Assembly: GCA_003255025.1 (NCBI GenBank)
Contig: QANY01013583.1
Span: forward strand, 1,233,194-1,297,193
DNA length: 64,000 nucleotides
Source: Datisca glomerata
Taxonomy: Eukaryota > Streptophyta > Magnoliopsida > Cucurbitales > Datiscaceae
Reading direction: 5' to 3'
The notes beneath the pieces were generated by a model, which had not been told where the DNA came from, searched no databases, and saw nothing but the letters and a program-made list of their open reading frames with translations. The translations under genes were made by a program, and so were the position numbers. This document shows positions 11,344 through 23,600 of the stretch, in pieces (position 1 is the stretch's first letter; the number at the start of each line of letters is the position of its first letter).

Positions 11344-12191
11344 TGTTGGAGAGAAAAGAAGAAGAGAAGGAAAAATCAAAGAAAGATTGAAAATTGAATG
11401 AAAGTGTGTGATGTGAAATAGAGTGAGAATTTGTCCCATATTGGAAACTCAAGGATAAAATGCCTTGGGGGTTAGCCCCAAGGGGCACCCCACATTTTGT
11501 GGGGAAGAGAGAACCTAGATGGCACATGGTTCTCCCTTCACACATGTGCCGCCGCTGACGGCTTGGTTCGGTTTCAGTACAATTTAAAAATTTATTTTTG
11601 AATAAATTTTCTTTGATTTATTTGGAGAGTGATTTACTTAGAGAGGAAGTAAATATCTCCAAACAGAATCTGTAATTATCTGCAGAAAATAATTAAATAT
11701 CTTCATTATCCCATAATACCATTATAAATCTGATTCTAGTTTATCTTCAAGTTTGGCTTGCTCTCCAAGCTAAAAACGTTATATATAGAATAAGGCATTA
11801 TTAGCTTTGTTTTGAAGGAAGAGAAGAAAAACATGAACACAAAAGCATCCTGCATATTGAGAGAAATATAAAAGGAGTTCTGTAAGGGTCAGAGTAATCA
11901 GTTGTTATACTCTGGTTTAGATCGTTGTATCCTGCAGAAACGATTCGTCGTAGCCTCCAAGCACCATGTGGAGGACGATTATTGTCTTTACAACATTGTT
12001 TTCGAGCAATTCTCGATGTACATCGTATTTTTCGTTCTTAATTTGTTGTAATCGTTTTTCTGTTTTACTTGTTTATTAGATCAAATAAAATTTGCTGTAT
12101 TCGTTTCTGTTGAAATTAAGTTGTAATCGTCTCATATTTTTTTGTAATCGTTGGTTAATGAAAGTATCTTATTCCATCTCTACACACAACA
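11344..12191. mobile_element. Solo LTR, 848 bp, with TTAAC target duplication
   Basis: The segment begins TGTTGGAGAG and ends CACACAACA, so it carries the TGTTG/CAACA short inverted termini expected of an LTR. It is flanked on both sides by TTAAC (11339-11343 and 12192-12196), a perfect 5-bp target-site duplication. No internal retroelement sequence is present, so it is a solo LTR left by recombination between two LTRs. A TATA-like ttatatatagaataagg lies at about 11780, which could make the element's own promoter read on the + strand. It sits about 360 bp downstream of the HVA22-like stop codon and may fall in or near that gene's 3' end. Confidence 0.88.
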
Positions 12192-12196
12192 TTAAC

Positions 12197-13620
12197 AATG
12201 CTTCTAAGTTCACGGATTCCATTTGTGCTTTGACTAATCAAATTTCCATAAGAATCATGTACATTTAACCATATAACTACATTAGTCTGACAACAATTTT
12301 TTTATTAATAGTAGTAGATAAATGTGATAGAAGGTATTATGCCGTCCCAAATCATGCTATATCAGGCTTTGGACACGGACAAAATAATCAGCTCAAAAGA
12401 GGAAAACCGCAGTGTTTGAAATTTTGATCAAACCTACAATCGATCAGCCGATGTAGCTTGAATTTTCTCTACGGAACAGACTTCACTACATATTGCATAT
12501 AAAACGAGGGTTATGCTATTTTATTGTGCTAACATACTATGAAGAGAGAGAAAGAAAGAGATACGTTATTGTGTTAACCTACTGTGAAGAAAGAGAGAGA
12601 TGAGAGAGAACATGCTGTGAAGACAAGAAATAGGCATGAAGAGGTTAAATGAAATAAAATATGTTCCTTTTATAAATATGTTCCCTGAGTTTTCATTTTT
12701 GAATGATACAAGGATAAGTAAAAATAGCAATTGCAAGAAGAAATTCAACTGAAAATTTTAGATTCTCAATTATTATCATTATAGATTACACGGTACTAAC
12801 CAAAATAGGGTAACATAGGTAAAAAAAAATTCATCATATGACAATCCATCCCGTGATTCCGAATCAAAAGATTCATTAGACAATTTTTGAATTGAATAAA
12901 CTAATATTGATATTATAAAAAAATGAATATAAATCTATTAAATAGATTGTAAATAATTAGAAATTAGAAAGAAAAAATATAGAAAAAAATGATAGACTAT
13001 ATATTCAATTTCAAAATAAGAAATTGAATAATGAAATATACATGAAATATATAAAATATGTTGTGTAACTTCATTTAAAAAGTGAAATTTTCTTTGAATC
13101 GTTGAAGAATGAATCAGAGAGAGATGAGAGAGTGTGAGAGAGAGAACATACTGTTGAAGACACAGAAAGAGAGATGGGGAGAGAGATATGAGGAGAGCGA
13201 AAGACAACCATCTCAAACACCAATATCATCTGAACTTAAGATAAGTATCTCAAACACCAATAGAATCTGAACTTCCCTTATTCCTAGGAAGGGACGTGGG
13301 TTAACACTCGTCCTTTACAAAGCAAGTAGCAATTCAAGTTCTAACAGACATAGTTAAACTAACTCCTACAATACAGCATCTCATCTTCTTCTCACGAATA
13401 ATTAAATACTTTAGACATTGGCTACCACTTCCCTTCTAAGTTAAAATCTTTTCATAATAAATGTTACAGTTTACGTGAGGGGTCAACTGTATAGATTAGT
13501 AAAAAAAAGAAAAGTGAATATCCTATTCCCAACTAAAAACCAAGGTCATGATTTCCAGGAGTTTTGGAATGATAATCTCTGCAATTACAGAGTCGTCTCC
13601 TTCATGGATATGCTCCATTT
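12197..13620. other. Intergenic region between two convergent genes; GA-rich and 37-bp repeats
   Basis: No gene found. Two GA-rich blocks (about 12541-12625 and 13110-13200) share phrases such as gagagagatgagagag and gagaacat.ctgt.gaagac, so they look like diverged copies. A 37-bp direct repeat beginning atctcaaacaccaat starts at 13210 and again at 13247. The last 150 bases presumably hold the 3' UTR of the bZIP gene on the minus strand. Confidence 0.5.
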
Positions 13621-16600
13621 TTAACTATTTCCCTCATCACCGCGAGAAAGCGCTGATGCGGGGTTTCCTGGTTCGAGGTTGGCGAGTGCGTCTGGTCCAC
13701 ACAATCGCGTTAATTCTTCCTGCAACGACAAATAAGGGTTGAACCGGTCAATAGGATGCTAATCAAGAAAAAGAAAAAGCAAAATCCGACCATTGAGGAA
13801 ACGGTGAAAACTTTGCAAATGTGACGAAAAGGTGAAAAGTGAAGTGGAATAATAGCTTTGGCATCACCTTGATAGAACTGTTTTCTGACGTGAGTTTCTC
13901 ACATTCTTCAGAAAGCCTTTGCAGCTCGTCTCTTAGAGTGCGATTCTCATTGCTCAATGTCTGCACCCTTGCCTGTAATTCTTCACACTCCGCCTGATCA
14001 CAAAAATATTTACATTTAAGTGCAATCCTTCCCTATCTGTGATAAATGTAATATCAGATTTTACTGATATTAAAACGGACTCTAGACATTCAACATGGAG
14101 CATATAAAAAGCTTCCGAGACCTTGAACATGTACAGCCGACCCATGATGAAAATATTCCGCCATTTAACAAAATCTCTAATGCCAATTTAAGAACTATGC
14201 TACTTTAGGACGGTTTAGAAAAAGGAAGTAATACTACTCCCAGATGGGAATTTGACTTTGAGAGTAAAAACACCAAGGCTATCTCTGTCGTAGTAATTAG
14301 CAAGCACTATGGTTGTCTATACACAAGGAAAACATGGGAAAGTGGTTGCTCTATGAATCATAAGAGCTGCATATATATTCCCATAAATGCCCTTGAACAA
14401 TAAAGCTAGGCGTAAGAGATGAGGACGTTTTTCATCAGCCAGTAAAGCATTGACTGATTTAACTGAAAATAGATCCTCATCTTCTGCACCTATATGCAAT
14501 TCTAGGATTGCATTTACTGATATGCAAAGAGTGAAATGAGGAAAAGTAAAACATGGAAGACATCAAGGATCTGATCAGAGGACAGATCTAGTGGGACAAT
14601 GAAGAAACCTTTATCTGTTGTTGACGAAGCAAGAAAAGAATCTACACGTGAGCGTTATACCTGCTTACGCAATCTTGACCTCCTGGCCGACTCCCTGTTA
14701 GATTGCTTCCTTTTCTGTCTTTTCAGTTCGCGTTCATCCTGCCAATTAAGAGCTACAAATCAAGAAAAACAATTTTATAGCAATTCAAAGGGATCTTACT
14801 AGGGCAACAAGAAAAAATGAGAAATGAACTAGTGGGTATTACAGCAAGGAAAGTAAAAAAGCATCCTCAGGACGAAATGAGAATGAAGGAAAAGAAAACA
14901 CAAGTCTCATACTTGAACCCATTGGTCAGGCATTGCACCTTCACGTCCTATCATTGTTGCAGGAACAATGGCGGATGAGGCACCAGATAGGTTTGAACTT
15001 ACTTTTGCAGCCCCAGAGCAGGCTGGGGATGTATTCCACAGGTCCATTCCAATGTTCAGATTAGTTGCAGGCACAGAGCCAACTGGTTTCCCGGTCCTTG
15101 ATGATATCATGTTTGACCCAGTAGTGTTATGTTGTGCATTGGCTCCTGCTAAAATCATTAGTGATTTGCTTCTCAGAATAGATGAAGAATGGTAATCAAC
15201 TGAGTGAATCTGAGTCAAACGAGAAGTGTACCTTCTGCAAGCATCTGGTCAAAGCTTCCCTTCTTACTTGCACCAAATTCCTGTGAAGAAATTGGTCATT
15301 TCTAATCATAGAAAAGCACGTACATCATTTGAACACTCGATCATCGACGAGATATAAAAAAATTAATCTTTTCAATAACATTAATATTTTGACAAAATGT
15401 TCCAAGTACATTCCCATTTGAGGAGTAATTTATTTGTATGGTCCAAGGGTTAAAACTCATATACATCACGAAATCTCATAAATTCTAGGAAGAATCAAAG
15501 TTCTAGACCCAATATGAAACGATAGAGTATTTCTTTATTCATTTGCATCCAATAAAAGGTGTTTTCTTATTGGATGGGTCAATTTCTCTAATATGGAATC
15601 CTGATTGAAATGCACAACACTAGCATTGGGATTAAACACGAACAACCTGCACCAGTTTCACATATGAGACGGAGACTTCAACCATTTCCTCTGTTTCAAA
15701 CTAACTTATGTAATAGTGCACATTTCTTTGATGAATTAATGTATTCATAATCACACACCTGCTGGTTAGCATTCTCATCGCTAGCATCTGATGAACCTTC
15801 ACTACCACTTTCACCACTGTAAAACCAGAAAACTCAAATCAGACGAAAGACGAATATAATCATACAAATGAAAAGGGATTTGAATCTTAAACATCATATT
15901 GAGCAGACCTGTGAGAGGCAGCATCGTTTCCTGAACCTGAAGCCACCTTTCCACCATCCGCAACCTTGACACCAGCTGAGCTCATATTTCCTGCAGTTCC
16001 CTTAGGTTTTTTTGCCGACGCCCTGTCTTTTCCATCAGCATGTCTTCCTATCGGTTCTGTACTTGTCTGCACCATGCCAGGAGTCTGAAGATGAAAAGCA
16101 AACGAACATCAAAAACCAACTGGGATGCTTTTTCGTACTTAACAGTTAGTACTGATCCTAGGTACCGATGGACCAGGTCTTTCAATATTGTGTTTTCAAT
16201 ACTTGAGTTAACAAATAAGTGAAAAAAGTCTCACTTTTACCATGGTCATATTGGGATGAGCATAAACACCCCCGGGAGGATACATAGCTGGGTAAGGAAC
16301 CGGGGTCCCATATGGTGGAATCAAGTGATGCTGAAAAATTGACAACACAATCAGTGCTCATCTCCTGTGGAATAGTCTACTCTGAATAATAATTAACAAA
16401 AGACAATCACCTGGCCTCCCCAAAGATAGGGGTGAGGAGTTGGAGAAGCAACAGTTGATGCAAAAAAGGGAGGTGGAGTGGCTCCAGCACCATAATAAGC
16501 CTAAACAAGAAGCTAAACAGTGAGGAAGTAACATTTATCAACAGACATCTTGCCCAGCTCAAGACATTTTTTCTCTCTTTTTTTTACCATATCGTATTCA

Positions 16601-16864
16601 TCAAGATACTTATTAGAAAATTCATGTGACGAATACTATTAATAAAAAAATCAACATATTCCATAATGGAACCTGCATTGAGTTTGACCAATCAGCATAT
16701 GAAGGTGTTGTTGGTACTTCCTGCATCTAAAAATAATACTTAGTTCCGGTTGGAAAATTAGAGACAGAACATAATGAATTAGTCAAATTTGAGAGCTTAA
16801 ATACCTGAGATGAAGGGGGTGGTTTGGTAGTCTTAGATGGTGTACCCTCTTCTCCTGTCCCCAT
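13621..16864 (-). CDS. G-box-binding bZIP transcription factor (GBF/CPRF type, plant bZIP group G)
   Basis: Coding exons, read on the minus strand, are 16864-16805, 16726-16673, 16500-16411, 16330-16241, 16084-15909, 15816-15759, 15280-15232, 15145-14913, 14738-14661, 13993-13868 and 13719-13621. Phases agree and give about 370 residues. Residues 1-98 are Pro/Tyr/Gly-rich, with SYADWSNSMQAYYG and LIPPYGTPVPYPAMYPPGGV, the GBF proline-rich activation region. A Ser/Gly/acidic middle follows. The basic region KRKQSNRESARRSRLRKQ (about 279-296) has the N-x7-R pair (N284, R292). The zipper has hydrophobic heptads at 302, 309, 316, 323, 330 and 337. The family binds CACGTG G-boxes as dimers in the nucleus, often in light- and ABA-responsive promoters. 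The gene has a 5'-UTR intron. Exon 2 has two possible acceptors 6 bases apart and exon 8 has a TAGCAG tandem acceptor, so small isoform differences are possible. Confidence 0.93.
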
Positions 16865-18235
16865 TCAGATGAAACAATAACCCTTTTCACTTCAACAATT
16901 AGTGACTGGTCTTGAGACTCCTTGTGGTATCTATGACAAACCTATCGAGTAGAAAATAGAAGTAAGACTAAAACTGCAGAACTCTCCTTGTATAATCAAA
17001 TCTTATTTGAGGCAAAATTGAAGTTGACATTTTATTTCTGAACCGCTGTTAAATCAGGTCGTTGTATAATAACAGTTCATCTATGCTACAAGGGAGGTAT
17101 GGTACATGTAGAGAGAAGGGAGGAGATAAATTGGTTTATATTTTATATCACACCCACCAAAGAAATTTCTTAAAATGGTCTGTCTCTCCTATGTTACTCG
17201 TCTTCCTCCCGGCCTAGTCTCACGGCTTACTGGCTTAGAACCTATGTACCTTCCATTATGTAGGTTTCTCCAAGATTTCAGGGATTGATTTTTTATTTGG
17301 GTCAAATTTCGGGATTGAGTGGCACTCCAATTATTTTCATAAACAGAATTTTTCATTAAATTTTGACTTGGAGTCATGGATAAATTGCTAAAGGGCATAG
17401 GATCTGTAGCTCTATACACTTAATACAACTCCGATTGAAGTCTAGTACAACCAACCATTAGCTTGTCTTCCAGTTATGTTGACTTCCTTATCCTAATAAA
17501 AGGTACAAACTGAGCATAAGAAAACTACACAAGAATCTTGCATTTTTTGACAGGCTAACAGTACACAGCCTCAGCAACCTTGATCGGGAAATTGAGTCAT
17601 GGATTAGCGCAAAAACGCCTTCAAGCTTTCTGATTACTACTTTCAAGCAACCGATTTCCACGAATCGTTGAATTTACACCTAAAAGCTGATTGAAATCAG
17701 CTCAAATTGTTAAAATCGGCTTAAGAAACTCATATTATCAAAAATAATAAACCCCAAAGCGAAAAATTCAAGAAACATTAAGGCTGTAACGATAATTAAA
17801 TTCTGTAATCAACACCACAAGACAACCGAGATAAATCTGAACTCCCGATATGAATTACGAGATTTAAACAATTAAAGAGAGAAAAAGGGCAATTCTGCCG
17901 AAATATTCCGTTAGTACGTGTCTACAAATGGAAAGATAGTAAAAAAAAAAAATAGAGAGAGACAGAGATACCTGCTTTCATGGCGATTGGGAAACGTTGG
18001 GAGAAGTGAGGTGGAAGTCCAGGTGGAAGAACCCCCTGTATCTTTCTTTTCTAGGCGTTTCCTCCAAAGATCAAACGGCTTACAAACTTCTTCAACCCAA
18101 TCTCTGCGGCTCAAAAACTCCCACACAAATCAAAAACTGTCTCTCTCTCTCTCTCTCTCTGCTCTTCCTCTTTATACCGCCGAAGTCCTCTGTCCCTTCA
18201 CACAACTTAGCACTGTAACTACTTCGTACAAGTAA
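16865..18235 (-). other. 5' UTR and 5'-UTR intron of the bZIP gene
   Basis: On the minus strand, an exon running from roughly 18235 down to 17971 ends in AAAGCAG|GTATCT, a good donor. A plausible acceptor lies at about 16941 ahead of a short leader that reaches the ATG at 16864. The leader exon includes a (GA)10 tract, seen as (CT)n on the + strand at 18140-18160. No supported coding sequence lies in this stretch. The exact transcription start is not visible. Confidence 0.55.
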
Positions 18236-18324
18236 AAGTTGTAGTGCGCTGTCTGCTCGACAAGAGGGGACTAAAATGGCTGCGCGCGTAAAAAAGGGAC
18301 GATGCTGATCCGGTGTGGCGGTGT

Positions 18325-18421
18325 CCAATAGGAGGGTTTTGGAGTTTTGAGCGGAGAAATTTGGGGGTTAGGGTTTCGCCGACACGACACGTGCAAGAAG
18401 AAGGAAGCCAGCTGTCCACGT
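18325..18421 (-). promoter_or_regulatory. G-box and CCAAT in the bZIP gene's upstream region
   Basis: A perfect palindromic CACGTG lies at 18388-18393 within acacgtgc. A second ACGT core (CCACGTCT) lies at 18418-18421, and CCAAT at 18325-18329. They are about 100-250 bp upstream of the inferred leader exon of the gene encoding a G-box-binding factor. The motifs are seen directly; a role in autoregulation is inference. Confidence 0.55.
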
Positions 18422-18429
18422 CTTACTGG

Positions 18430-20667
18430 ATTAGGTTCGTGACGAAGCAGTGCTTATAGTGACTCATCTTGACAGCTAATGGATAAACTTTTATATTATT
18501 TCTTTTTTTCTTTTTCTCTGTTTTGTTTTTTCTTTCCTTATCATCCTATGTGGATCTTCTTTATTCCAATTCCATTGTCCCAAATCCAATGAATAGCAAA
18601 GGCATTAGGATTGTCTTCCTTAGGAAGCTAGTTGAATCTGGACCATCAATCTATTTCAGATGTTTTCGATGGTCAGATAGAATTATGTAAAAAAAATATA
18701 TAAATAATTTATTTATATATAAAAATGTTAGCCACTCACTGGTAACGACAGAAAAACAAATGACCTATACACGTAGATTTCAAAAAAATCAATTAAGAAT
18801 CTACAAACAAAATCTTTTTTTTTTCAAATGAGATGTGATATATAAATTAAACCTGATTAAATTCGTAATTAATTTTATTAAAAAATTGTCAGTTCTAATC
18901 ACATTTATCTTTAATTCTCGTAATCATATGATCTAATAAATTTGGGGATTAGATTTTGTGTGATTTATTCCTAAACAATTTTAATCACGTTCCTAGCACA
19001 CGTGATTGATTTGTTAATAATCACTAACATGCATTTTAATAGGGACTACGAATTTTTTAAATTTAAGAAATTAAATTATCTGTTTTTTAAAAGTTTTAAG
19101 ATTAAAGTATGTTTTACCCTAAAGTTGAAAGGCCATTTTAGAGTTTTAAATGGAAAATTTTGCATAATAGATAAGTTTAGGGGATTTTTTAAGAAATACA
19201 AATTTTTAAATAGTTTTTGGTAAATAATAGGGTTGTCTAATTTGTCAATAATTTTATTTTAAAATGATCATAATCTAAATATGGCGTGTTTGAAGGATAT
19301 ACCAATTTGAATATATGCTTTGATTTAATGAAGTAATTAATGCTAAAAAGTTTAAAAAATTAAAAAATAGCATAACTGTTCAGCCAAAACCACTGAAATA
19401 TTTTTAAAATATATTAATCCCGCTCAAAATATTCCTTGAAAATTGCCCAAAAATTCATTTCACTCTAATCAACGATTTTCCTAAATATGGTGTGTTTAAA
19501 GGTTTTCAGGTATATTAGAGGTATACCGATTTGGAAGATGCGTAATTTAAGAAAGCAATTAATTTTTTAAAATCTGAATATCCATCAATCAACCATCCAA
19601 GACTAAAAAACTAAAAAGTTTTTCAAGAAGAACCCTAAAATCACCGAACAAACACAATCCTAAAATCATTCCAGTGAGGATGAAAAATCGAAGCCTATTG
19701 GTTAATAGATGATTGGACATTAAACTATCAATCACATTGGTTGTAGCGAGTAATCAATGGTTGATCTATTCAATTGTATGTTAATGACTTAAATTAGTTG
19801 TTCATGAATCAAATTAGAACAAGAATAAAAAAATTCATATTGGTAGTCACCTATATGTGACTGATTTATCCCGAAAATCCGTCAAATTTCAAAAATCAGT
19901 TGAATAACACGATAATAACTCACTAACCTTCCATGAGTGAATGCTTAATAAAGAAATCAATAACGGAGTTTCAGAATTATCTATAGATTATAAAAAATGA
20001 AGATACACTAGCTAAATTATTTTTTCCTTCAATATGTAATTTTTAATTTTTAGTATGTGGCATTGCTTTGTCATTGATTTTTTATTACATTTTTTATAAC
20101 ATTATTAATGATAAGAATCAATAGATATACCAAGACATAGCAAGTAGTATACAATTTATTCTCTAGGTATATTCAGGATTTTTAATATGTAATTTTCTTA
20201 ACGAGTGTTAATCACAATATTATTGTGGTTCGATATGATTGGATCAAATACTGCCATTCATTCTTTACAATCCTAAATAAAATCTTGATTCTGATAATCT
20301 TGTATTATATCAAAAGATTAATCTATAAGCAGACCACAAGATTGATTACATACATATTACCAATTTCAAGAGAACTAACAAAAATTCTAAACCAATGTTA
20401 AGCCGACATGTAGTGTCAGATCCAACGGGGCAAAGGATAAGCATATATATAGATCAAAAGCTTTTCCTTCAATACTTTCTGGTTCCAACTTCTTTCCCGT
20501 AGTACTTTTTTTTTCTTCTTCCTATCATTTTCTATACAATGTTCGCAACAAAAATGGTGAAGGATTCAAAACCCTTCAGCTATGAACGTGTGCTACACAA
20601 AACAAAGAGAAACATCTAACAACAATGTACATTAAGGAACCTAAGCAGCAAGCGCCTCAAGTGTGGG
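18430..20667. other. AT-rich intergenic region, no gene
   Basis: Only short AT-driven frames occur. Two related segments at about 19275-19385 and 19485-19590 share aatatgg.gtgttt.aagg and a run of A/T, probably a decayed duplicated repeat. A frame of 73 residues at 19002-19223 is Phe/Lys-rich with no family resemblance and is not accepted. The final 200 bases before 20668 should contain the kinase 3' UTR. Confidence 0.5.
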
Positions 20668-23600
20668 TCAATCAGTCAAGCTATCGGAAAAGCAACAGAA
20701 GACACTTGATGAAGACTTTCGATGCCTTTTAATCTTCTCATCGGACTTAATGGCATGGTCGGTGTTTGTAGATAGGTCCGTCAAGGCAGTGTTTGCGTCT
20801 TCGTTTTCAACCGTATTGTTAAGTGTAGCTTCTCTTGAGCCAAAGTTTTGAAGAAAGTTACAGAGGAAATCAATGATGTTCATGAATTCAGGGCGGCCAT
20901 TTGGATCCTCTGCCCAGCATGACTGCAAGAGTGGGGCGATATCGTCTGGAATGCCCTCCAAACTAGGCCTTATGTTCTGAGAGCAAAAAACTAAAATCAT
21001 TTTCCAAGACAAATACTCAGCAATCATGCTGAAATGGAAGGCACTTTAAGCTGTGGTTTGGATGTTGGAGGAAAGTATGAAGGAAAGATAAACATGAGGA
21101 AAAGTAAGTGGAATTAGAGGAACAATGAAGAAAATTATTAATTTAGTGAAATTCATTCCTATCAATAATTTTCTTTACATATTTCAAAGACTTCAAACAA
21201 TGGAAATATAATCCTTCAGATTTTCCTTCCCTTTCCTAACTAATTTCCAAGATCCAAACATAGCCTTGGGAAAAAATGATTCTGTATTCACCATCTGAAT
21301 AATAAATGGTGTAAATTACGTTTCGACCCCTAAAGTTCACACTCATTGTTAGTTTTGTCCCCGAAATATCAGTTTTGTCATTGTGGTCCTTGAGGTTTCA
21401 ATTTTGTCAATATAATACTTGAAATTTCAATTTTGTCAATATAATACTTGAAATTTCAATTTGTCAATATAATACTTGAAATTTCAATTTGCTCTCATTT
21501 GATCCATGAACTTACAAAACATTAGCCAATGCCAAGCAACATGAGTTTATTGCTTCATTGAGAAATTGGGAAACACTTGGGGTTCTTACTCTATGAACAA
21601 GAACTTGACGTTGTATGGATATGAATACATGGATACTACTTACGAATGGGTGTTAATTGCTAATGACTTATTTGTTAGGGGACTAAATTGACAAAGCCGA
21701 AACTCAGGGTCTAAAAACGTATTTATCAATTACCCTAATAGATAGTAATTTAAGGCATTGGCTTGATTAGGAGAAATATCTTACCTTGGCTACAGCATAT
21801 GCTACCATTACGCTATTCCTCCCTTTGAATGGAGTTTTATTTGTGAGCAACTCCCACAGAACAATTGAGAAGCTGTAAACATCTGCTTTGTGATCATAGT
21901 GTTTCTTAGTTCCAACTGGAAGCGGATCCATGCTAAATAACTGATCGTCAAACGACAAAGATATGTAAAAATAGTTTGAAAAGAACTACAGAAACATAAA
22001 TTCCGAGAGAAAAAAATTAACCTCAGGGGCCATCCACCGGTAAGTACCCGCCTCACAAGTCATTTCGCCGGATATCTCCTCTCTGGCGAGCCCAAAGTCC
22101 GACAGCTTAATGCGTTTCTTGTCTTCTGTGAGAAGCAGATTGCCTGTAATGAACATGAAAGTACCTATAAGAACATGTTTACATTCAAAGAGTAAGATTT
22201 CAACTAATATGGCATTGCAAAAAAAGTAAGTCAAGTTACTTGGCTTTAAGTCACGATGAATGATGCCATTTGCATGCAAATATTCCATAACACGAGAGAT
22301 ATCCAGTGCGAAATTTATGGAAAGCTTTATGTCTAAAATCGTTGGACGGATGCTCCATAAGTACTTCTGTAGTGTACCGCCTTTCATAAGCTCAGTGATT
22401 ATCATCAAAACTGGTTCCACAGATGCACCAACAAACTGTGTGAGCAATACAGCTTAAATAAATCAATATGGGTTCCAAGCTAGTGCAAGAGAATTAACCA
22501 TGAGAATTATCATAAGAAAAGTAAGATCAAAAGAAAACTGCTACACAGGCCATTGGCGGATAAAGATTGATATGTTCTTAAATAAGATAGTTATATTCAT
22601 TTCAATTCTCAAACCAAAATGCACTGAGAACACGATGAAGGGTAAGTTATGGTATGAAATAGATATTACAATTTTATGACAACGATTTGAATTCTAAAAA
22701 AATTAGTTACAACACCAATAATATTTTACGAATAATAGTGAGCACGCAGGCTTATGACATTCACTAAATTTACACAAGGCTTTATCTTTATTGGCATATA
22801 CTCTAATGCGAGTATCTTTATATTGGAAATAGTGAAAGGCAAGCACAATTGAGAGTGCAACAGTTACCTTGACAATGTTTTCATGATTCACGCTTGAAAG
22901 CAACATAACCTCCCTTTGAAACTTCTCCTTTCTTTCAGGACTTACGGCCGATGTTTCGCATGGCTGTATAATCTTCACCGCAACAGGCATGGCTTCGTAC
23001 CTACAAAGAAAGAGTGAGAAGAATCAGTATAAATTGTCCTAAACATTCACTTCTTTATTTTAGCAACAGGAAATCACGTGTACAAATCCCAATTTACATT
23101 TGCATATGAGGAATGTGTTATCACAAATTGTTCCTGTGCATAAGGAACAAGAAACTTGAAGCTTCATTTTACGGCCTTCTATCATTAGTCCTTCAACTCT
23201 GTATACAACAAAGTCTTACTTGGTTTTAGAGACAAGCCAAGCAATAAAGCTTGCTTGCCATATTGAGTTTCAAGAAGGAAAGATACATAAAATATTTGAT
23301 ATGTTGAGCAAATGGAGTAAAACAAAGCCTGATAAATAAAACTTAGTTGTATCTAAGATTACCTTATAATAAAAATCGAAAAGCTAAGCAGGATAAAACC
23401 ATGAGCTTATTCAATTTTTGCATTCTGATATACGAAATCCATATAGAATATTTTCTCCAAGTGCAACCCGTCTCATGCTCTCTATTGACAACCAATTATG
23501 TAAAGCAGTCACTTTTAACCAAATTAAGCCAAGTCCTTTTAAAGCGTTTAAGCCAATGGGTCACTATTTCACACGAACCACCGCGATATCTTTATATATC

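Noticed and set aside
21986..22447. 153-residue frame on the minus strand as a stand-alone kinase gene
   Set aside because: It runs through intron sequence between exons 3 and 4; the spliced six-exon model explains it better.
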